64,000 bases of DNA from Streptomyces nigra. Lineage in GTDB: Bacteria; Actinomycetota; Actinomycetes; Streptomycetales; Streptomycetaceae. This document shows positions 1 to 8,991 of the stretch, piece after piece. The stretch's first letter is position 1. Each line of letters starts with the position of its first letter. The DNA is taken from NCBI RefSeq assembly GCF_003074055.1, contig NZ_CP029043.1, positions 1,852,501 to 1,916,500 on the forward strand. Direction: 5' to 3'. Under the pieces are notes generated by a model, which was given only the letters and a program-made list of their open reading frames with translations, searched no databases and had not been told where the DNA came from. A program made the position numbers and the translations under genes.

Positions 1-302
1 ACCTTGTCGGCGCCGGCGCGCAGCAGCTTGTCGACGTCCTCGGCGGTGCGCACGCCCCCGCCGACGGTCAGCGGGATGAACACCTGCTCGGCGGTGCGGC
101 GCACGACGTCGTAGGTGGTCTCCCGGTTGCCGGAGGACGCGGTGATGTCCAGGAACGTCAGCTCGTCGGCGCCCTCGGCGTCGTACACCTTGGCCATCTC
201 GACGGGGTCGCCCGCGTCGCGCAGGTTCTGGAAGTTGACTCCCTTGACGACCCGGCCGTTGTCCACGTCCAGGCAGGGGATGACTCGGACCGCCAGGGTC
301 AT
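1..302 (-). CDS. hisF: Imidazole glycerol phosphate synthase cyclase subunit HisF (partial, N-terminal part)
   Basis: Encodes the first ~100 residues of HisF; the rest lies beyond the left edge. With HisH it converts PRFAR plus ammonia to imidazole glycerol phosphate and AICAR in cytoplasmic histidine synthesis. The visible N-terminus has the (beta-alpha)8-barrel start [18 protein letters not shown], with the catalytic Asp in CLD (about D12), and later [10 protein letters not shown] and PLTVGGGVR. The ATG overlaps the stop of the RidA-like gene (ATGA), so it is probably translationally coupled as the last visible gene of the his operon. The call is secure; only the C-terminus, including the second catalytic Asp, cannot be checked. 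Confidence 0.96.
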   Translation of the reverse strand, partial: MTLAVRVIPCLDVDNGRVVKGVNFQNLRDAGDPVEMAKVYDAEGADELTFLDITASSGNRETTYDVVRRTAEQVFIPLTVGGGVRTAEDVDKLLRAGADK

Positions 303-703
303 TGATCCACGGCTCCTCTGTATGCCTCTAGCTCTACTTCGACCAGGATGCGCGGGTCGACGAAACCCTCCACGACCAGCAGGGTCGAGACGGGGCGCAC
401 CGCGTCGAAGATCTCCTTGTGGGCGCGGCCCACCTCGTCGATGTCCCGCGTGTGGCTCAGGTACATCCGGGTGCGGACGACCGACTCGGGGCCGAGGCCG
501 AAGGCGGCGACCGCCTCCAGCGCGCCGGTGAAGGCCACCTTGGCCTGTTCGTACGGGTCGCCCTCCCCGTACAGGGTCGGTCCCCGGAAGGCGGTGGTGC
601 CGCCCACGAGGACGCGGTCGCCGGCCGCGACGGCGCGTGCGAACCCGAAGGGCTCCTCCCAGGGGCTGCCGCTCTGCACGCGCCGCACGGGCTCGGACGT
701 CAT
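299..703 (-). CDS. RidA/YjgF family protein inside the his operon
   Basis: A 134-residue protein of the RidA/YER057c/UK114 family, usually 120-135 aa. Characterised members are trimeric deaminases of reactive enamines and imines released by PLP enzymes. Recognisable segments are VGGTTAF near the N-terminus, [47 protein letters not shown] and the C-terminal [21 protein letters not shown], which matches the family core including the conserved Arg before VEVE. It sits between priA and hisF with ATGA overlaps on both sides, so it is co-translated with histidine enzymes. A housekeeping role beside the PLP enzyme HisC is inference. Another RidA subfamily activity cannot be excluded. Confidence 0.85.
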   Translation of the reverse strand: MTSEPVRRVQSGSPWEEPFGFARAVAAGDRVLVGGTTAFRGPTLYGEGDPYEQAKVAFTGALEAVAAFGLGPESVVRTRMYLSHTRDIDEVGRAHKEIFDAVRPVSTLLVVEGFVDPRILVEVELEAYRGAVDQ

Positions 704-1425
704 GACGACACGGCCTCCAGGGCCTCTTCCAGGGTGAACGCCTTCGCGTACAGGGCCTTGCCGACGATGGAGCCCTCGACGCCGAGCGGGACGAGTTCGG
801 CGATGGCCCGCAGGTCGTCCAGGGAGGACACGCCGCCGGAGGCGACGACCGGGCGGTCGGTGGCCGCGCAGACGTTCTTCAGCAGCTCCAGGTTGGGGCC
901 CTGGAGGGTGCCGTCCTTGGCGATGTCGGTGACGACGTAGCGGGCGCAGCCCTCCTTGTCGAGGCGCTCCAGCGTCTCGTAGAGGTCGCCGCCGTCGCGG
1001 GTCCAGCCGCGGCCGCGCAGGGTGGTGCCGCGGACGTCGAGGCCGACGGCGATCTTGTCGCCGTGCTCGGCGATGACCTTGGCGACCCACTCGGGGCTCT
1101 CCAGGGCGGCCGTGCCGAGGTTGACGCGGGTGCAGCCGGTGGCGAGCGCGGCGGCGAGGGTGTCGTCGTCACGGATGCCGCCGGACAGCTCCACCTTGAT
1201 GTCCATGGCCTTCGCGACCTCGGCGATCAGCTCGCGGTTGTCGCCGGTGCCGAAGGCGGCGTCCAGGTCGACCAGGTGCAGCCACTCGGCGCCGGAGCGC
1301 TGCCAGGCGAGGGCGGCCTCCAGCGGGGAGCCGTAGGAGGTCTCGGTGCCGGACTCGCCGTGCACGAGGCGGACGGCCTGGCCGTCACGGACGTCGACGG
1401 CGGGGAGGAGTTCGAGCTTGGCCAT
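700..1425 (-). CDS. priA: Bifunctional phosphoribosyl isomerase A (HisA/TrpF)
   Basis: A 241-residue (beta-alpha)8 isomerase. In Streptomyces and mycobacteria PriA replaces HisA and also performs the TrpF step, isomerising both ProFAR and phosphoribosyl anthranilate. The protein starts [20 protein letters not shown] and has the expected catalytic pair D11 and D130 (AVGLDVRG), plus R19 and the [10 protein letters not shown] loop around residues 138-146 typical of PriA. The two phosphate-binding Gly segments are [10 protein letters not shown] and [12 protein letters not shown]. Its stop overlaps the RidA-like ATG, and hisH ends 4 bp upstream. Dual activity is inferred from the genus pattern and these residues; no separate trpF is seen in this window. 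Confidence 0.95.
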   Translation of the reverse strand: MAKLELLPAVDVRDGQAVRLVHGESGTETSYGSPLEAALAWQRSGAEWLHLVDLDAAFGTGDNRELIAEVAKAMDIKVELSGGIRDDDTLAAALATGCTRVNLGTAALESPEWVAKVIAEHGDKIAVGLDVRGTTLRGRGWTRDGGDLYETLERLDKEGCARYVVTDIAKDGTLQGPNLELLKNVCAATDRPVVASGGVSSLDDLRAIAELVPLGVEGSIVGKALYAKAFTLEEALEAVSS

Positions 1426-1429
1426 GTCT

Positions 1430-2068
1430 CTACAGGCTTCCGATCCAGTTGGTGAGCAGCTGGGCTCCGGCGTCGCCGGACTTCTCGGGGTGGAACTGGG
1501 TGGCCCACAGGGCGCCGTTCTCCACGGCGGCCACGAAGGGCTCACCGTGCGTCGACCAGGTGACCTTGGGGGCGGTCATCAGCGGGTTCTCGGTCTGCAG
1601 GCTCCAATGGTGCACGGCGTAGGAGTGCACGAAGTAGAACCGGGCGTCGGCGTCCAGGCCGGCGAAGAGCTCGCTGCCGGGGGCCGGCTCGACGGTGTTC
1701 CAGCCCATGTGGGGCACGATGTCGGCCTGCAGCGGCTCGACGGAGCCCGGCCACTCGCCGAGGCCCTCGGCCTCGACGCCGTGCTCGATGCCGCGCGCGA
1801 ACAGGATCTGCATACCGACGCAGATGCCCATGACGGGACGTCCGCCGGACAGCCGCCGGTCGATGATCCAGTCGCCGCGGGCGTCGGTGAGCCCCTGCAT
1901 ACAGGCGGCGAAGGCGCCGACGCCGGGCACGAGCAGTCCGTCGGCGTTCATGGCCTTGTCGAAGTCACGGGTGATCTCGACGTTCGCCCCGGCGCGGGCG
2001 AGGGCCCGCTCGGCGGAGCGCACGTTGCCGAAGCCGTAGTCGAAGACCACGACGTTCTTGGCGGTCAA
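1430..2068 (-). CDS. hisH: Imidazole glycerol phosphate synthase glutamine amidotransferase subunit HisH
   Basis: A class I glutamine amidotransferase of about 212 residues that supplies ammonia to HisF. The nucleophile is in [13 protein letters not shown], and the His/Glu of the triad is in [14 protein letters not shown] near the C-terminus; the oxyanion-region signature VPGVGAF is present. Start choice is ambiguous. A TTG at 2068 (protein begins [14 protein letters not shown]) lies 7 nt after a perfect GGAGG. A GTG at 2074 overlaps the upstream stop as GTGA but touches the Shine-Dalgarno sequence. TTG is preferred on spacing. It follows a 52-codon membrane peptide gene and precedes priA by 4 bp. 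Confidence 0.93.
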   Translation of the reverse strand: MTAKNVVVFDYGFGNVRSAERALARAGANVEITRDFDKAMNADGLLVPGVGAFAACMQGLTDARGDWIIDRRLSGGRPVMGICVGMQILFARGIEHGVEAEGLGEWPGSVEPLQADIVPHMGWNTVEPAPGSELFAGLDADARFYFVHSYAVHHWSLQTENPLMTAPKVTWSTHGEPFVAAVENGALWATQFHPEKSGDAGAQLLTNWIGSL

Positions 2069-2070
2069 TT

Positions 2071-2229
2071 TCACACCTCCAGCCTCAGGACGCCGGCGAC
2101 GAGGCACAGCGCGGCGCTGACGGAGAGCAGCACGATGAGGCTCTTGGGCATCTGCTGCTTGGCGAACGAGATGATGCCGCCGACCAGGAAGAGGCCGACG
2201 ACGATCAGGATGGTGGACAGCCCGTTCAT
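2071..2229 (-). CDS. Small hydrophobic membrane protein (52 aa) in the his operon
   Basis: An ATG-initiated frame of 52 residues starting 4 bp after the hisB stop and ending in a TGA that overlaps the GTG codon at the start of hisH. The product begins [18 protein letters not shown] and is almost entirely two hydrophobic segments (about residues 5-21 and 31-48) separated by a short basic hinge, FAKQQMPKS. It looks like a two-span membrane protein with a hairpin topology. The placement is exact for an operon member and codon use matches its neighbours. I do not recognise a named family. It could be a small transport subunit or a membrane anchor; function unknown. Confidence 0.8.
   Translation of the reverse strand: MNGLSTILIVVGLFLVGGIISFAKQQMPKSLIVLLSVSAALCLVAGVLRLEV
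2075..2080 (-). promoter_or_regulatory. Ribosome binding site deciding the hisH start
   Basis: GGAGGT on the minus strand lies at the very end of the upstream 52-codon gene. It is directly adjacent to an in-frame GTG (no spacer) but correctly spaced for the TTG two codons further on, favouring TTG initiation of hisH. Confidence 0.55.
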
Positions 2230-2233
2230 GGGG

Positions 2234-2827
2234 TTACAGCGCGCCCTTCGTCGACGGCAGGATGCCGGCCGCGCGCGGGTCGCGCTCGGAGGCGTAGCGC
2301 AGGGCCCGGGCCAGCGCCTTGAACTGGCACTCCACGATGTGGTGGGCGTTGCGTCCGTACGGCACGTGCACGTGCAGCGCGATCTGCGCCTGGGCGACGA
2401 AGGACTCCAGGATGTGGCGGGTCATCGTGGTGTCGTACTCGCCGATCATCGGCGCCATGTTCTCGGGCTCGGTGTGCACGAGGTAGGGGCGGCCGGACAG
2501 GTCGACGGTGACCTGGGCGAGGGACTCGTCCAGCGGGACCGTGCAGTTGCCGAAGCGGTAGATGCCCACCTTGTCGCCGAGGGCCTGCTTGAAGGCGGCG
2601 CCCAGCGCGAGGGCGGTGTCCTCGATGGTGTGGTGGGAGTCGATGTGCAGGTCGCCCTCGGTCTTGACGGTGAGGTCGAACAGGCCGTGGCGGCCGAGCT
2701 GGTCGAGCATGTGGTCGTAGAAGCCGACGCCGGTCGCCACGTCGACCTTGCCGGACCCGTCGAGGTCGATCTCGACGAGGACCGAGGTCTCCTTCGTCAC
2801 CCGCTCTATGCGTCCTACGCGGTTCAT
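2234..2827 (-). CDS. hisB: Imidazoleglycerol-phosphate dehydratase HisB
   Basis: A 197-residue monofunctional IGP dehydratase, the usual actinobacterial length and without the phosphatase domain of the enterobacterial fusion. It carries both family metal-binding motifs: [14 protein letters not shown] followed by [14 protein letters not shown] (residues 63-76), and the symmetry-related [17 protein letters not shown] near residue 165. It converts imidazole glycerol phosphate to imidazole acetol phosphate using Mn in an oligomeric cytoplasmic complex. The ATG overlaps the hisC stop (ATGA). It is followed after 4 bp by the small membrane peptide. Confidence 0.97.
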   Translation of the reverse strand: MNRVGRIERVTKETSVLVEIDLDGSGKVDVATGVGFYDHMLDQLGRHGLFDLTVKTEGDLHIDSHHTIEDTALALGAAFKQALGDKVGIYRFGNCTVPLDESLAQVTVDLSGRPYLVHTEPENMAPMIGEYDTTMTRHILESFVAQAQIALHVHVPYGRNAHHIVECQFKALARALRYASERDPRAAGILPSTKGAL

Positions 2828-3930
2828 GCGCTCTGCTCCTTCTTCACTTCACGGACCGCGTCGAGGAACGCGTCGTTCTCTTCGGGGGTGCCGGCGGTGA
2901 CCCGCAGCCAGCCGGGTACGCCGTTGTCCCGGACCAGGACGCCCCGGTCGAGGATCTTCTGCCAGACCTCGTGGGCGTCGTCGAACCGCCCGAACTGCAC
3001 GAAGTTGGCGTCCGAGGCGGTCACCTCGTAGCCGATGGCGAGCAGTTCGGCGACCAGCCGGTCGCGTTCGGCCTTCAGCTTCTCGACGTACTTCAGCAGT
3101 GTGCCGGTGTGCTCCAGCGCGGCCAGCGCGGTCGCCTGGGTGACGGCCGACAGGTGGTACGGCAGCCGGACGAGCTGGACGGCGTCGACCACGGCGGGGT
3201 CGGCGGCGAGGTAGCCGAGGCGCAGACCGGCCGCGCCGAAGGCCTTCGACATCGTCCGGGAGACGACGAGATGCGGCCGTCCTTCGAGCAGCGGCAGCAG
3301 CGAGTCGCCGTGGCTGAACTCGACGTACGCCTCGTCGACGATCACCATCGACGGCTTGGCCGCCTGTGCGGCCTCGTACAGGGCGAGGACGGTCTCGCGC
3401 GGGACCGCGTTGCCGGTGGGGTTGTTGGGGGTGGTGATGAAGACGACGTCGGGCCGGTGCTCGGCGATCGCCCGCCGGGCGGCGTCGAGGTCGATGGTGA
3501 AGTCGTCGTCGCGGGGGCCGGAGATCCAGCCGGTGCCGGTGCCGCGCGCGATGAGCGCGTGCATCGAGTACGACGGCTCGAAGCCGATCGCGGTACGGCC
3601 GGGGCCGCCGAAGGTCTGCAGCAGCTGCTGGATGACCTCGTTGGAGCCGTTGGCCGCCCACACGTCGGCGAGGCCCACCGGGTGGCCGGAGGTGTCCGTC
3701 AGATACCGGGCCAGCCGGGTGCGCAGCTCGACCGCGTCCCGGTCGGGGTAGCGGTTGAGGTCGCGGGCGGCCTCGCGGACGCGCTCGGCGATCCGCTCGA
3801 CCAGGGGCTCGGGCAGCGGGTAGGGGTTCTCGTTGGTGTTGAGCCGTACGGGGACGTCCAGCTGGGGCGCCCCGTAGGGGGACTTGCCGCGCAGCTCGTC
3901 CCGTACGGGGAGATCGTCGATGCCAGTCAC
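2824..3930 (-). CDS. hisC: Histidinol-phosphate aminotransferase HisC
   Basis: A 368-residue class I/II PLP aminotransferase that transaminates imidazole acetol phosphate with glutamate. It shows the HisC-type N-terminus [16 protein letters not shown], the cofactor-contacting TTPNNPTGN (166-174) and VDEAYVEF (198-205), the PLP-binding lysine K229 in [17 protein letters not shown], and the substrate Arg near VPGWLRVT at the C-terminus. The GTG start at 3930 overlaps the hisD stop (GTGA), and its own stop overlaps hisB. Because the operon also encodes a RidA-like protein, enamine by-products of PLP chemistry may be dealt with locally (inference). Confidence 0.97.
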   Translation of the reverse strand: MTGIDDLPVRDELRGKSPYGAPQLDVPVRLNTNENPYPLPEPLVERIAERVREAARDLNRYPDRDAVELRTRLARYLTDTSGHPVGLADVWAANGSNEVIQQLLQTFGGPGRTAIGFEPSYSMHALIARGTGTGWISGPRDDDFTIDLDAARRAIAEHRPDVVFITTPNNPTGNAVPRETVLALYEAAQAAKPSMVIVDEAYVEFSHGDSLLPLLEGRPHLVVSRTMSKAFGAAGLRLGYLAADPAVVDAVQLVRLPYHLSAVTQATALAALEHTGTLLKYVEKLKAERDRLVAELLAIGYEVTASDANFVQFGRFDDAHEVWQKILDRGVLVRDNGVPGWLRVTAGTPEENDAFLDAVREVKKEQSA

Positions 3931-5252
3931 TTGCTCTCGGGTACCTTCCAGCCGAACCGTGCCTTGATCGCCGCGCCGTGGGCCGGCAGATCCTCCGCCT
4001 CCGCGAGCGTCACCACGTGATGCGCGACCTCGGCGAGCGCGTCGCGCGTGTAGTCCACGATGTGGATGCCGCGCAGGAAGGACTGGACGGACAGGCCGGA
4101 GGAGTGGCAGGCGCAGCCGCCGGTGGGCAGGACGTGGTTGGACCCGGCCGCGTAGTCGCCGAGGGAGACGGGCGCCCAGGGGCCGATGAAGATCGCGCCC
4201 GCGTTGCGGACCCGGTCGGCCACGGCGGCGGCGTCGGCCGTCTGGATCTCCAGGTGCTCGGCGCCGTACGCGTCGACGACCCGCAGGCCCTCGTCGATCC
4301 CGTCGACGAGGACGATCGCGGACTGCTTGCCCTTGAGGGCGGGCACGATCCGGTCGTCGATGTGCTTGGTGGCGGCGACCTGCGGCTCCAGCTCCTCGGC
4401 CACGGCGTCCGCGAGCTCCACGGAGTCGGTGACGAGGACGGCGGCGGCCAGCGGGTCGTGCTCGGCCTGGCTGATCAGGTCGGAGGCGACGTGCACCGGG
4501 TCGGCCGTGGAGTCCGCGAGGACCGCGATCTCGGTGGGGCCGGCCTCGGCGTCGATGCCGATCTTCCCGGTGAAGTAGCGCTTGGCCGCGGCGACCCAGA
4601 TGTTGCCGGGGCCGGTGACCATGGTGGCCGGCGGGCAGGACTCGGTGCCGTACGCGAACATCGCGACGGCGGTGGCGCCGCCGGCGGCGTACACCTCGTC
4701 GACGCCGAGCAGCGCGCAGGCGGCGAGGATCGTCGGGTGCGGCAGCCCGCCGAACTCCGCCTGGGCCGGTGAGGCCAGCGCGATCGACGGCACCCCCGCC
4801 TCCTGGGCGGGCACGACGTTCATGACCACGGACGACGGGTAGACCGAGCGGCCACCGGGCGCGTACAGGCCGACGCGGTCGACCGGTACCCACTTCTCGG
4901 TGACCGAGCCGCCGGGGACGACCTGGGTGGTGTGCGCGGTGCGTCGCTGCTCGCGGTGGACGAGCCGGGCGCGGCGGATGGACTCCTCCAGGGCCGCGCG
5001 CACGGCCGGGTCGAGCTCCGCGAGGGCCTTCTCCAGGGCCTCGGCGGGGACGCGCACCTGGTCGAGCCGGACTCCGTCGAACTTCTCGGCGAAGTCGATC
5101 AGCGCCGCGTCGCCCCGATGATGCACGGCCTCACAGATCGGACGCACCTTCTCGAGGGCGGCCGAGACGTCGAAGTCGGCTCGGGGCAGCAGGTCGCGCA
5201 GGGCGGGGCCCTCGGGGAGGGCGTCGCCGCGCAGATCGATTCGGGAGATCAC
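3927..5252 (-). CDS. hisD: Histidinol dehydrogenase HisD
   Basis: A 441-residue Zn-dependent enzyme oxidising L-histidinol to histidine in two NAD steps. Diagnostic segments are [30 protein letters not shown] (two Gly-rich stretches, about 212-241), SQAEHDP (Zn ligands Q262 and H265), the catalytic GAEHLE (E332-H333), and a C-terminal [17 protein letters not shown]. The GTG at 5252 gives the normal N-terminus ISRIDLRG; an upstream extension (MIRVPGV...) would run into the divergent promoter region. It is the first gene of the visible his operon and is divergent from a plus-strand membrane-protein gene. Confidence 0.96.
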   Translation of the reverse strand: MISRIDLRGDALPEGPALRDLLPRADFDVSAALEKVRPICEAVHHRGDAALIDFAEKFDGVRLDQVRVPAEALEKALAELDPAVRAALEESIRRARLVHREQRRTAHTTQVVPGGSVTEKWVPVDRVGLYAPGGRSVYPSSVVMNVVPAQEAGVPSIALASPAQAEFGGLPHPTILAACALLGVDEVYAAGGATAVAMFAYGTESCPPATMVTGPGNIWVAAAKRYFTGKIGIDAEAGPTEIAVLADSTADPVHVASDLISQAEHDPLAAAVLVTDSVELADAVAEELEPQVAATKHIDDRIVPALKGKQSAIVLVDGIDEGLRVVDAYGAEHLEIQTADAAAVADRVRNAGAIFIGPWAPVSLGDYAAGSNHVLPTGGCACHSSGLSVQSFLRGIHIVDYTRDALAEVAHHVVTLAEAEDLPAHGAAIKARFGWKVPESK

Positions 5253-5293
5253 GTACCCAATTCTCTCAGACCCGCGTCGGACGCCGGGGACGC

Positions 5294-5310
5294 GTATCAA
5301 TGGCTGATAC
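5294..5310. promoter_or_regulatory. Inverted repeat GTATCA-N5-TGATAC in the hisD divergent spacer
   Basis: A perfect 6-bp inverted repeat with a 5-nt spacer lies about 40 bp upstream of the hisD start, in the divergent spacer. It could be an operator or part of a promoter. It would overlap a possible ATG at 5300 for the plus-strand gene, which is one reason the downstream GTG at 5429 is preferred for that gene. Confidence 0.35.
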
Positions 5311-5428
5311 AGACCGTCCCGGGAACCCGGAAGATCCTCTTCACGTCTTGCGTTCGGGGCGTCACCCAGCGGGCATCACGGTGGTACGGGCCACTGACTC
5401 GCGAGTAGCCGGGGAGGATGAGAAGGAC

Positions 5429-7006
5429 GTGACCGAGGGGGCCGGCATCCGGGACGGGGACCTGCCGGACGATCTGACCGCCGCCGAGGCCGGGATGTGG
5501 CAGGCGTTCCGCAACGGCAGCGTGTACGACCTGAGCAGCGGCGACACCGTGGTCGACGATCCGCACGGCGGTCATCCCTGGGGCGAGGAGCGGACCGTGC
5601 GGGCCCGGATCGTCTGCTGGCTGCTGCTGGACGGGCCGCCCCCGCTGGCGGGCCGGGTGTCCTCGCTGAAGCTGGTGGGCGTGCAGGTCAGCGGCGCGCT
5701 GGACCTGGCGGGCGGCACCATCGAGCCGTACGTCGAGATGCGCGGCTGCCGCTTCGAGCGGGAGGTCCTGCTGCCGGAGGCCCGGTTCACCACGCTGCGG
5801 CTGGTGGACTGCTCGGTGCCGCGGCTGGAGGCGGCGCGGGTGCACACGGAGGGCGATCTGCATCTGCCGCGCTGCCGTTTCCACAACGGCGTGCGGATCA
5901 CGGACGCCCACATCGGCACGGATCTGCTGCTCAGCCAGGCGGTGGTCTACCGGGACCGCAGCGGCCGCTCGATCGCCGGGGACGGTATGAGCGTCGGCCA
6001 GGACCTCCAGGCCGAGATGCTGGAGTCGCACGGCGAGCTGAGTCTGCGCGGCGCGAGCATCGGCGTGTCGCTGAGCCTGCGGGGGGCGCGGCTGGTCAAC
6101 CCGTACACCCGGCTCGCGCTGAACGCGCCGCAGCTGACCGTCGGGCGGACCCTGTACCTGACCCCGGCGGGGGTCGGCAGTCCGCTGCTGAGCGGGCGCA
6201 CCCCGGCGCGCGGGACCCGGGTGCAGCGGTTCGAGTGCCGGGGCGGGGTGCGGCTGGACGACGGGCGGTTCGGGGACGCGGTCGACCTGGAGCGGGCCCG
6301 GTTCGTCTTCACGGACGAGCAGGAGCTGTCGATGCGCCGGATCCAGACGCCGGAGCTGCGGTTCCTCGGGGAGCGGATGGAGCGCGGCCGGGTGGTGCTG
6401 TCGGGCGCGCGGGTGGTGAACCTGATGGACCGGGCGGACGCCTGGCCGGGGCCGGGGCTGCTGCACATGGGCGGCTTCGGCTACGAGAACCTGGTGCCGC
6501 GCGGGCCGTTCCCGCTGGAGCGGCGGCTGGAGTGGGTGGCGGCCGCGACCGCCGAGTACAACCCGGAGCCGTACGAGCTGCTGGCCTCCGTGCTGCGGGC
6601 CGGCGGGGAGGACGAGGACGCGCGCGAGGTGCTGCTCGCCAAGCAGCGCCGGCGGCGCGAGACGCTGCCGCCCGCCGGGAAGCTGTGGGGGTACGTCCAG
6701 GACTGGATGGTCGCCTACGGCTATCGGCCGGGCCGGGCCGCCGTGTGGATGGCGATCCTGTGGGCGGCGGGTTCGGTGGCCTTCGGGTACGCCGATCATC
6801 CGCCGATCAAGGGCGGTGAGCATCCGACCTGGAACCCGACGCTGTTCGCGCTGGATCTGCTGCTGCCGGTGATCGACCTGGGGCAGGTGGGGTTCTGGCA
6901 GCTCAGCGGCGTGTGGCAGTGGGTGTCGGCGGCGATGATCCTGCTGGGCTGGATCCTGGCGACGACCGTGGCGGCGGGGGCGACGCGCACACTGCGCCGA
7001 AGCTGA
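5429..7006 (+). CDS. Putative membrane-anchored protein with repeat-rich N-terminal region
   Basis: About 525 residues. The long soluble part contains recurrent short beta-type units such as LRGASIGVSLSLRGARLVN, VDLERARF and VVLSGARVVNLMD, resembling a pentapeptide/beta-helix-like solenoid. The C-terminus has two or three hydrophobic stretches (AAVWMAILWAAGSVAFGYA, LFALDLLLPVIDLGQVGFW, AAMILLGWILATTVAAGA), so it is probably an inner-membrane protein with a large cytoplasmic domain. Homologues in Streptomyces are, as far as I recall, annotated loosely as membrane-associated oxidoreductases, but no nucleotide-binding motif is visible. GTG at 5429 follows GGGGAGG; an in-frame ATG at 5300 is the alternative start. 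It diverges from hisD. Confidence 0.75.
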   Translation: MTEGAGIRDGDLPDDLTAAEAGMWQAFRNGSVYDLSSGDTVVDDPHGGHPWGEERTVRARIVCWLLLDGPPPLAGRVSSLKLVGVQVSGALDLAGGTIEPYVEMRGCRFEREVLLPEARFTTLRLVDCSVPRLEAARVHTEGDLHLPRCRFHNGVRITDAHIGTDLLLSQAVVYRDRSGRSIAGDGMSVGQDLQAEMLESHGELSLRGASIGVSLSLRGARLVNPYTRLALNAPQLTVGRTLYLTPAGVGSPLLSGRTPARGTRVQRFECRGGVRLDDGRFGDAVDLERARFVFTDEQELSMRRIQTPELRFLGERMERGRVVLSGARVVNLMDRADAWPGPGLLHMGGFGYENLVPRGPFPLERRLEWVAAATAEYNPEPYELLASVLRAGGEDEDAREVLLAKQRRRRETLPPAGKLWGYVQDWMVAYGYRPGRAAVWMAILWAAGSVAFGYADHPPIKGGEHPTWNPTLFALDLLLPVIDLGQVGFWQLSGVWQWVSAAMILLGWILATTVAAGATRTLRRS

Positions 7007-7071
7007 GGCCGGCGGGACGTCCGATGTCGATGGGAATGGTGTGACGAGTGAGCTGATTTCATGGATGTCCG

Positions 7072-7089
7072 ACAGTTGTTGAACAGTTG
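7072..7089. repeat. Direct repeat ACAGTTG, 11-nt period
   Basis: Two copies of ACAGTTG start 11 nt apart (7072 and 7083), one helical turn, upstream of the next plus-strand gene. The arrangement resembles tandem regulator sites such as PhoP-type 11-mer repeats, but the heptamer itself is not the classical PHO-box sequence. Confidence 0.3.
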
Positions 7090-7175
7090 ACCTTTACCGG
7101 TTCTTGACCTGCGGGCGTACAACTTTCCCCGTCTTGGCCGTTCCCTCTGGCGCGGCGGTGACCAGCGGTCCTTCA

Positions 7176-8216
7176 ATGGTCGACACCATGGCTCTGCTGC
7201 TCCCGTTCGGCCGGGCGTCACGGACGACCAGCCCCTCAGCGCAGCACCCCGCCGCCGGACTCCCCGCCGACGACGAGGTGCTCCTCGACGCGCCAGACGA
7301 CCGCCTGGGCCCCGCGCTGGTCGCGGCCGGCCAGGGGTCCCACCGCGCCGCCGCCGACCTGCTCGCCGCCACCCGCGCCCTCGGGCGCTGGGACCACCGC
7401 GACCGGTACGTCCTGCGGCTCGCCGCCTTCGCCCGCTCGCGGCCGGAGTGGGTGCAGACCTGGTACGCCGCCGCCCCGGACGACCCGGACGTCCTGCTGC
7501 TGCGCGCCCAGCTCGCCGTCGACCACGCCTGGCGCTCCCCGGCCCGCGCCGAGCTGCTGCGCGGGGTGAGCCCGCTGATCACCGCCGCCGCCCGGGCCGA
7601 CGACCGCGACCCGGTGCCCTGGCGCCTGGCCCTGGACCACGCGCGCGGCTCCCGCGCCGGGCACACCTACTTCGGCGAGCTGTGGGAGGCGGCCGTGCGC
7701 CGCGCCCCGCTGCACTACGGCTGCCATGTCGCCGCCCTGCGCTATCTGGCCTCCTCCTGGCACGGCTCGCACCGCGAGTGCCTGGACTTCGCCGACCGCG
7801 CCGCGCAGGACGCCCCCGCCGACTCCCTCGTCCAGGCCCTGCCGGCCCGGGCGGCGCTCGCCTACCTGAACGACGGGTGCGGCCCCGGAGTGCCCCCGGA
7901 GCGGCTGCACGCCGCGGCCGACCGGGCCGTCGCGCTCTCGGCCCGGTTCCCGACGGCCGACCTGTGGCTCGCGGCCGTCCGCAACAAGCTGACCTGCGTC
8001 CTCGTGGAACTCGGCCGCTGGGACGACGCTCTGGAGCAGTTGCGGCTGATCGGGCCGCACGCCACGTCCTACCCGTGGAGCCGGTCCGCGGAGGATCCGC
8101 TGGGCCGTTTCCTGGAGGTGCGGCACCAGGTGCGGCGGCGCGCGGCCCCGGCCGGGGGGCGCGCCGGGCATCCACCAGGTGGGCGCGCCCGTCGTGCCGG
8201 CCGGCGCGACCACTAG
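7176..8216 (+). CDS. Conserved hypothetical protein with helical, TPR-like composition
   Basis: About 346 residues if started at ATG 7176; ATG 7188 (ALLLPFGRAS) is a close alternative, and neither has a strong ribosome site. The sequence is Ala/Leu/Arg-rich and mainly helical, with paired-helix texture (DLLAATRALGRWDHRDRYVLRLAAF, RAAQDAPADSLVQALPARAALAYL, LVELGRWDDALEQLRLIG) suggestive of tetratricopeptide-like repeats. No signal peptide, membrane span or catalytic motif is evident, so it is probably cytoplasmic. It ends 11 bp before the LON-domain gene and may be co-transcribed with it. I recognise no named family. Confidence 0.7.
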   Translation: MVDTMALLLPFGRASRTTSPSAQHPAAGLPADDEVLLDAPDDRLGPALVAAGQGSHRAAADLLAATRALGRWDHRDRYVLRLAAFARSRPEWVQTWYAAAPDDPDVLLLRAQLAVDHAWRSPARAELLRGVSPLITAAARADDRDPVPWRLALDHARGSRAGHTYFGELWEAAVRRAPLHYGCHVAALRYLASSWHGSHRECLDFADRAAQDAPADSLVQALPARAALAYLNDGCGPGVPPERLHAAADRAVALSARFPTADLWLAAVRNKLTCVLVELGRWDDALEQLRLIGPHATSYPWSRSAEDPLGRFLEVRHQVRRRAAPAGGRAGHPPGGRARRAGRRDH

Positions 8217-8227
8217 GCTTTGGCGCC

Positions 8228-8965
8228 GTGACCGTCCGCCTTCCGCTCTTCCCGCTGAACTCGGTGCTTTTCCCGGGGCTCGTCCTGCCGCTGAACGTCT
8301 TCGAGGAGCGGTATCGCGCCATGATGCGCGAACTCCTCAAGACCCCCGAGGAGGATCCGCGCCGGTTCGCCGTGGTCGCCATCCGGGACGGCCACGAGGT
8401 GGCCGTCGCCGCCCCCGGGATGCCGGACCCGACCGCCGTTCCCGAGCGCGGCCCCGCCGCGGGCTTCGGCCCCGACCCGCTGGCGGCCTTCCACACCGTG
8501 GGGTGCGTCGCGGACGCGGCGACGATCCGGGAGCGGGCCGACGGCACCTTCGAGGTGCTGGCGACCGGCACGACCCGGGTGCGGCTCGTCTCCGTGGACG
8601 CGTCGGGTCCGTTCCTGACGGCCGAGCTGGAGGAGCTCACCGAGGAGCCGGGCGACGAGGCCGGAGCGCTCGCCGAAGGCGTGCTGCGGGCCTTCCGGCA
8701 GTACCAGAAGCGGCTGGCCGGCGCCCGTGAGCGGTCCGTGTCCACCACCGCCGACCTGCCGGACCAGCCGTCGGTCGTGTCCTACCTGGTGGCCGCCGCG
8801 ATGATGCTGGACACGCCGACCAAGCAGCGGCTCCTCCAGGCCCCGGACACCGCGTCCCGGCTGCGCGACGAGCTGAAACTCCTTCGCGCCGAGACCTCGA
8901 TCATCCGTACCCTGCCCTCGCTCCCGGCGTCCGACCTGACCCGCGTACCGACCAGCCTCAACTGA
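8228..8965 (+). CDS. LON N-terminal (substrate-binding) domain protein
   Basis: A 245-residue stand-alone LON domain protein with no ATPase or protease part. The N-terminus TVRLPLFPLNSVLFPGLVLPLNVFEERYRAMM is the classic LON-domain opening (LPLFPL...LFPG...PLHIFE). It continues with VGCVADAATIRERADGTFEVLATGTTRVRLV, the usual second half of the domain, and a helical C-terminal bundle containing SYLVAAAMMLDTPTKQRLLQAPDTASRLRDEL. Such proteins are cytoplasmic; their substrates or partners are unknown in actinomycetes. The GTG start at 8228 gives exactly the conserved N-terminus. It is 26 bp upstream of the YbaK-type gene, suggesting a small operon. Confidence 0.88.
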   Translation: MTVRLPLFPLNSVLFPGLVLPLNVFEERYRAMMRELLKTPEEDPRRFAVVAIRDGHEVAVAAPGMPDPTAVPERGPAAGFGPDPLAAFHTVGCVADAATIRERADGTFEVLATGTTRVRLVSVDASGPFLTAELEELTEEPGDEAGALAEGVLRAFRQYQKRLAGARERSVSTTADLPDQPSVVSYLVAAAMMLDTPTKQRLLQAPDTASRLRDELKLLRAETSIIRTLPSLPASDLTRVPTSLN

Positions 8966-8991
8966 CGCACCACCCCTGGGGAACGGCCACC

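Noticed and set aside
2824..4893. Apparent 689-residue extension of HisC
   Set aside because: The first ~320 residues are hisD read in the wrong frame; HisC begins at GTG 3930 overlapping the hisD stop.
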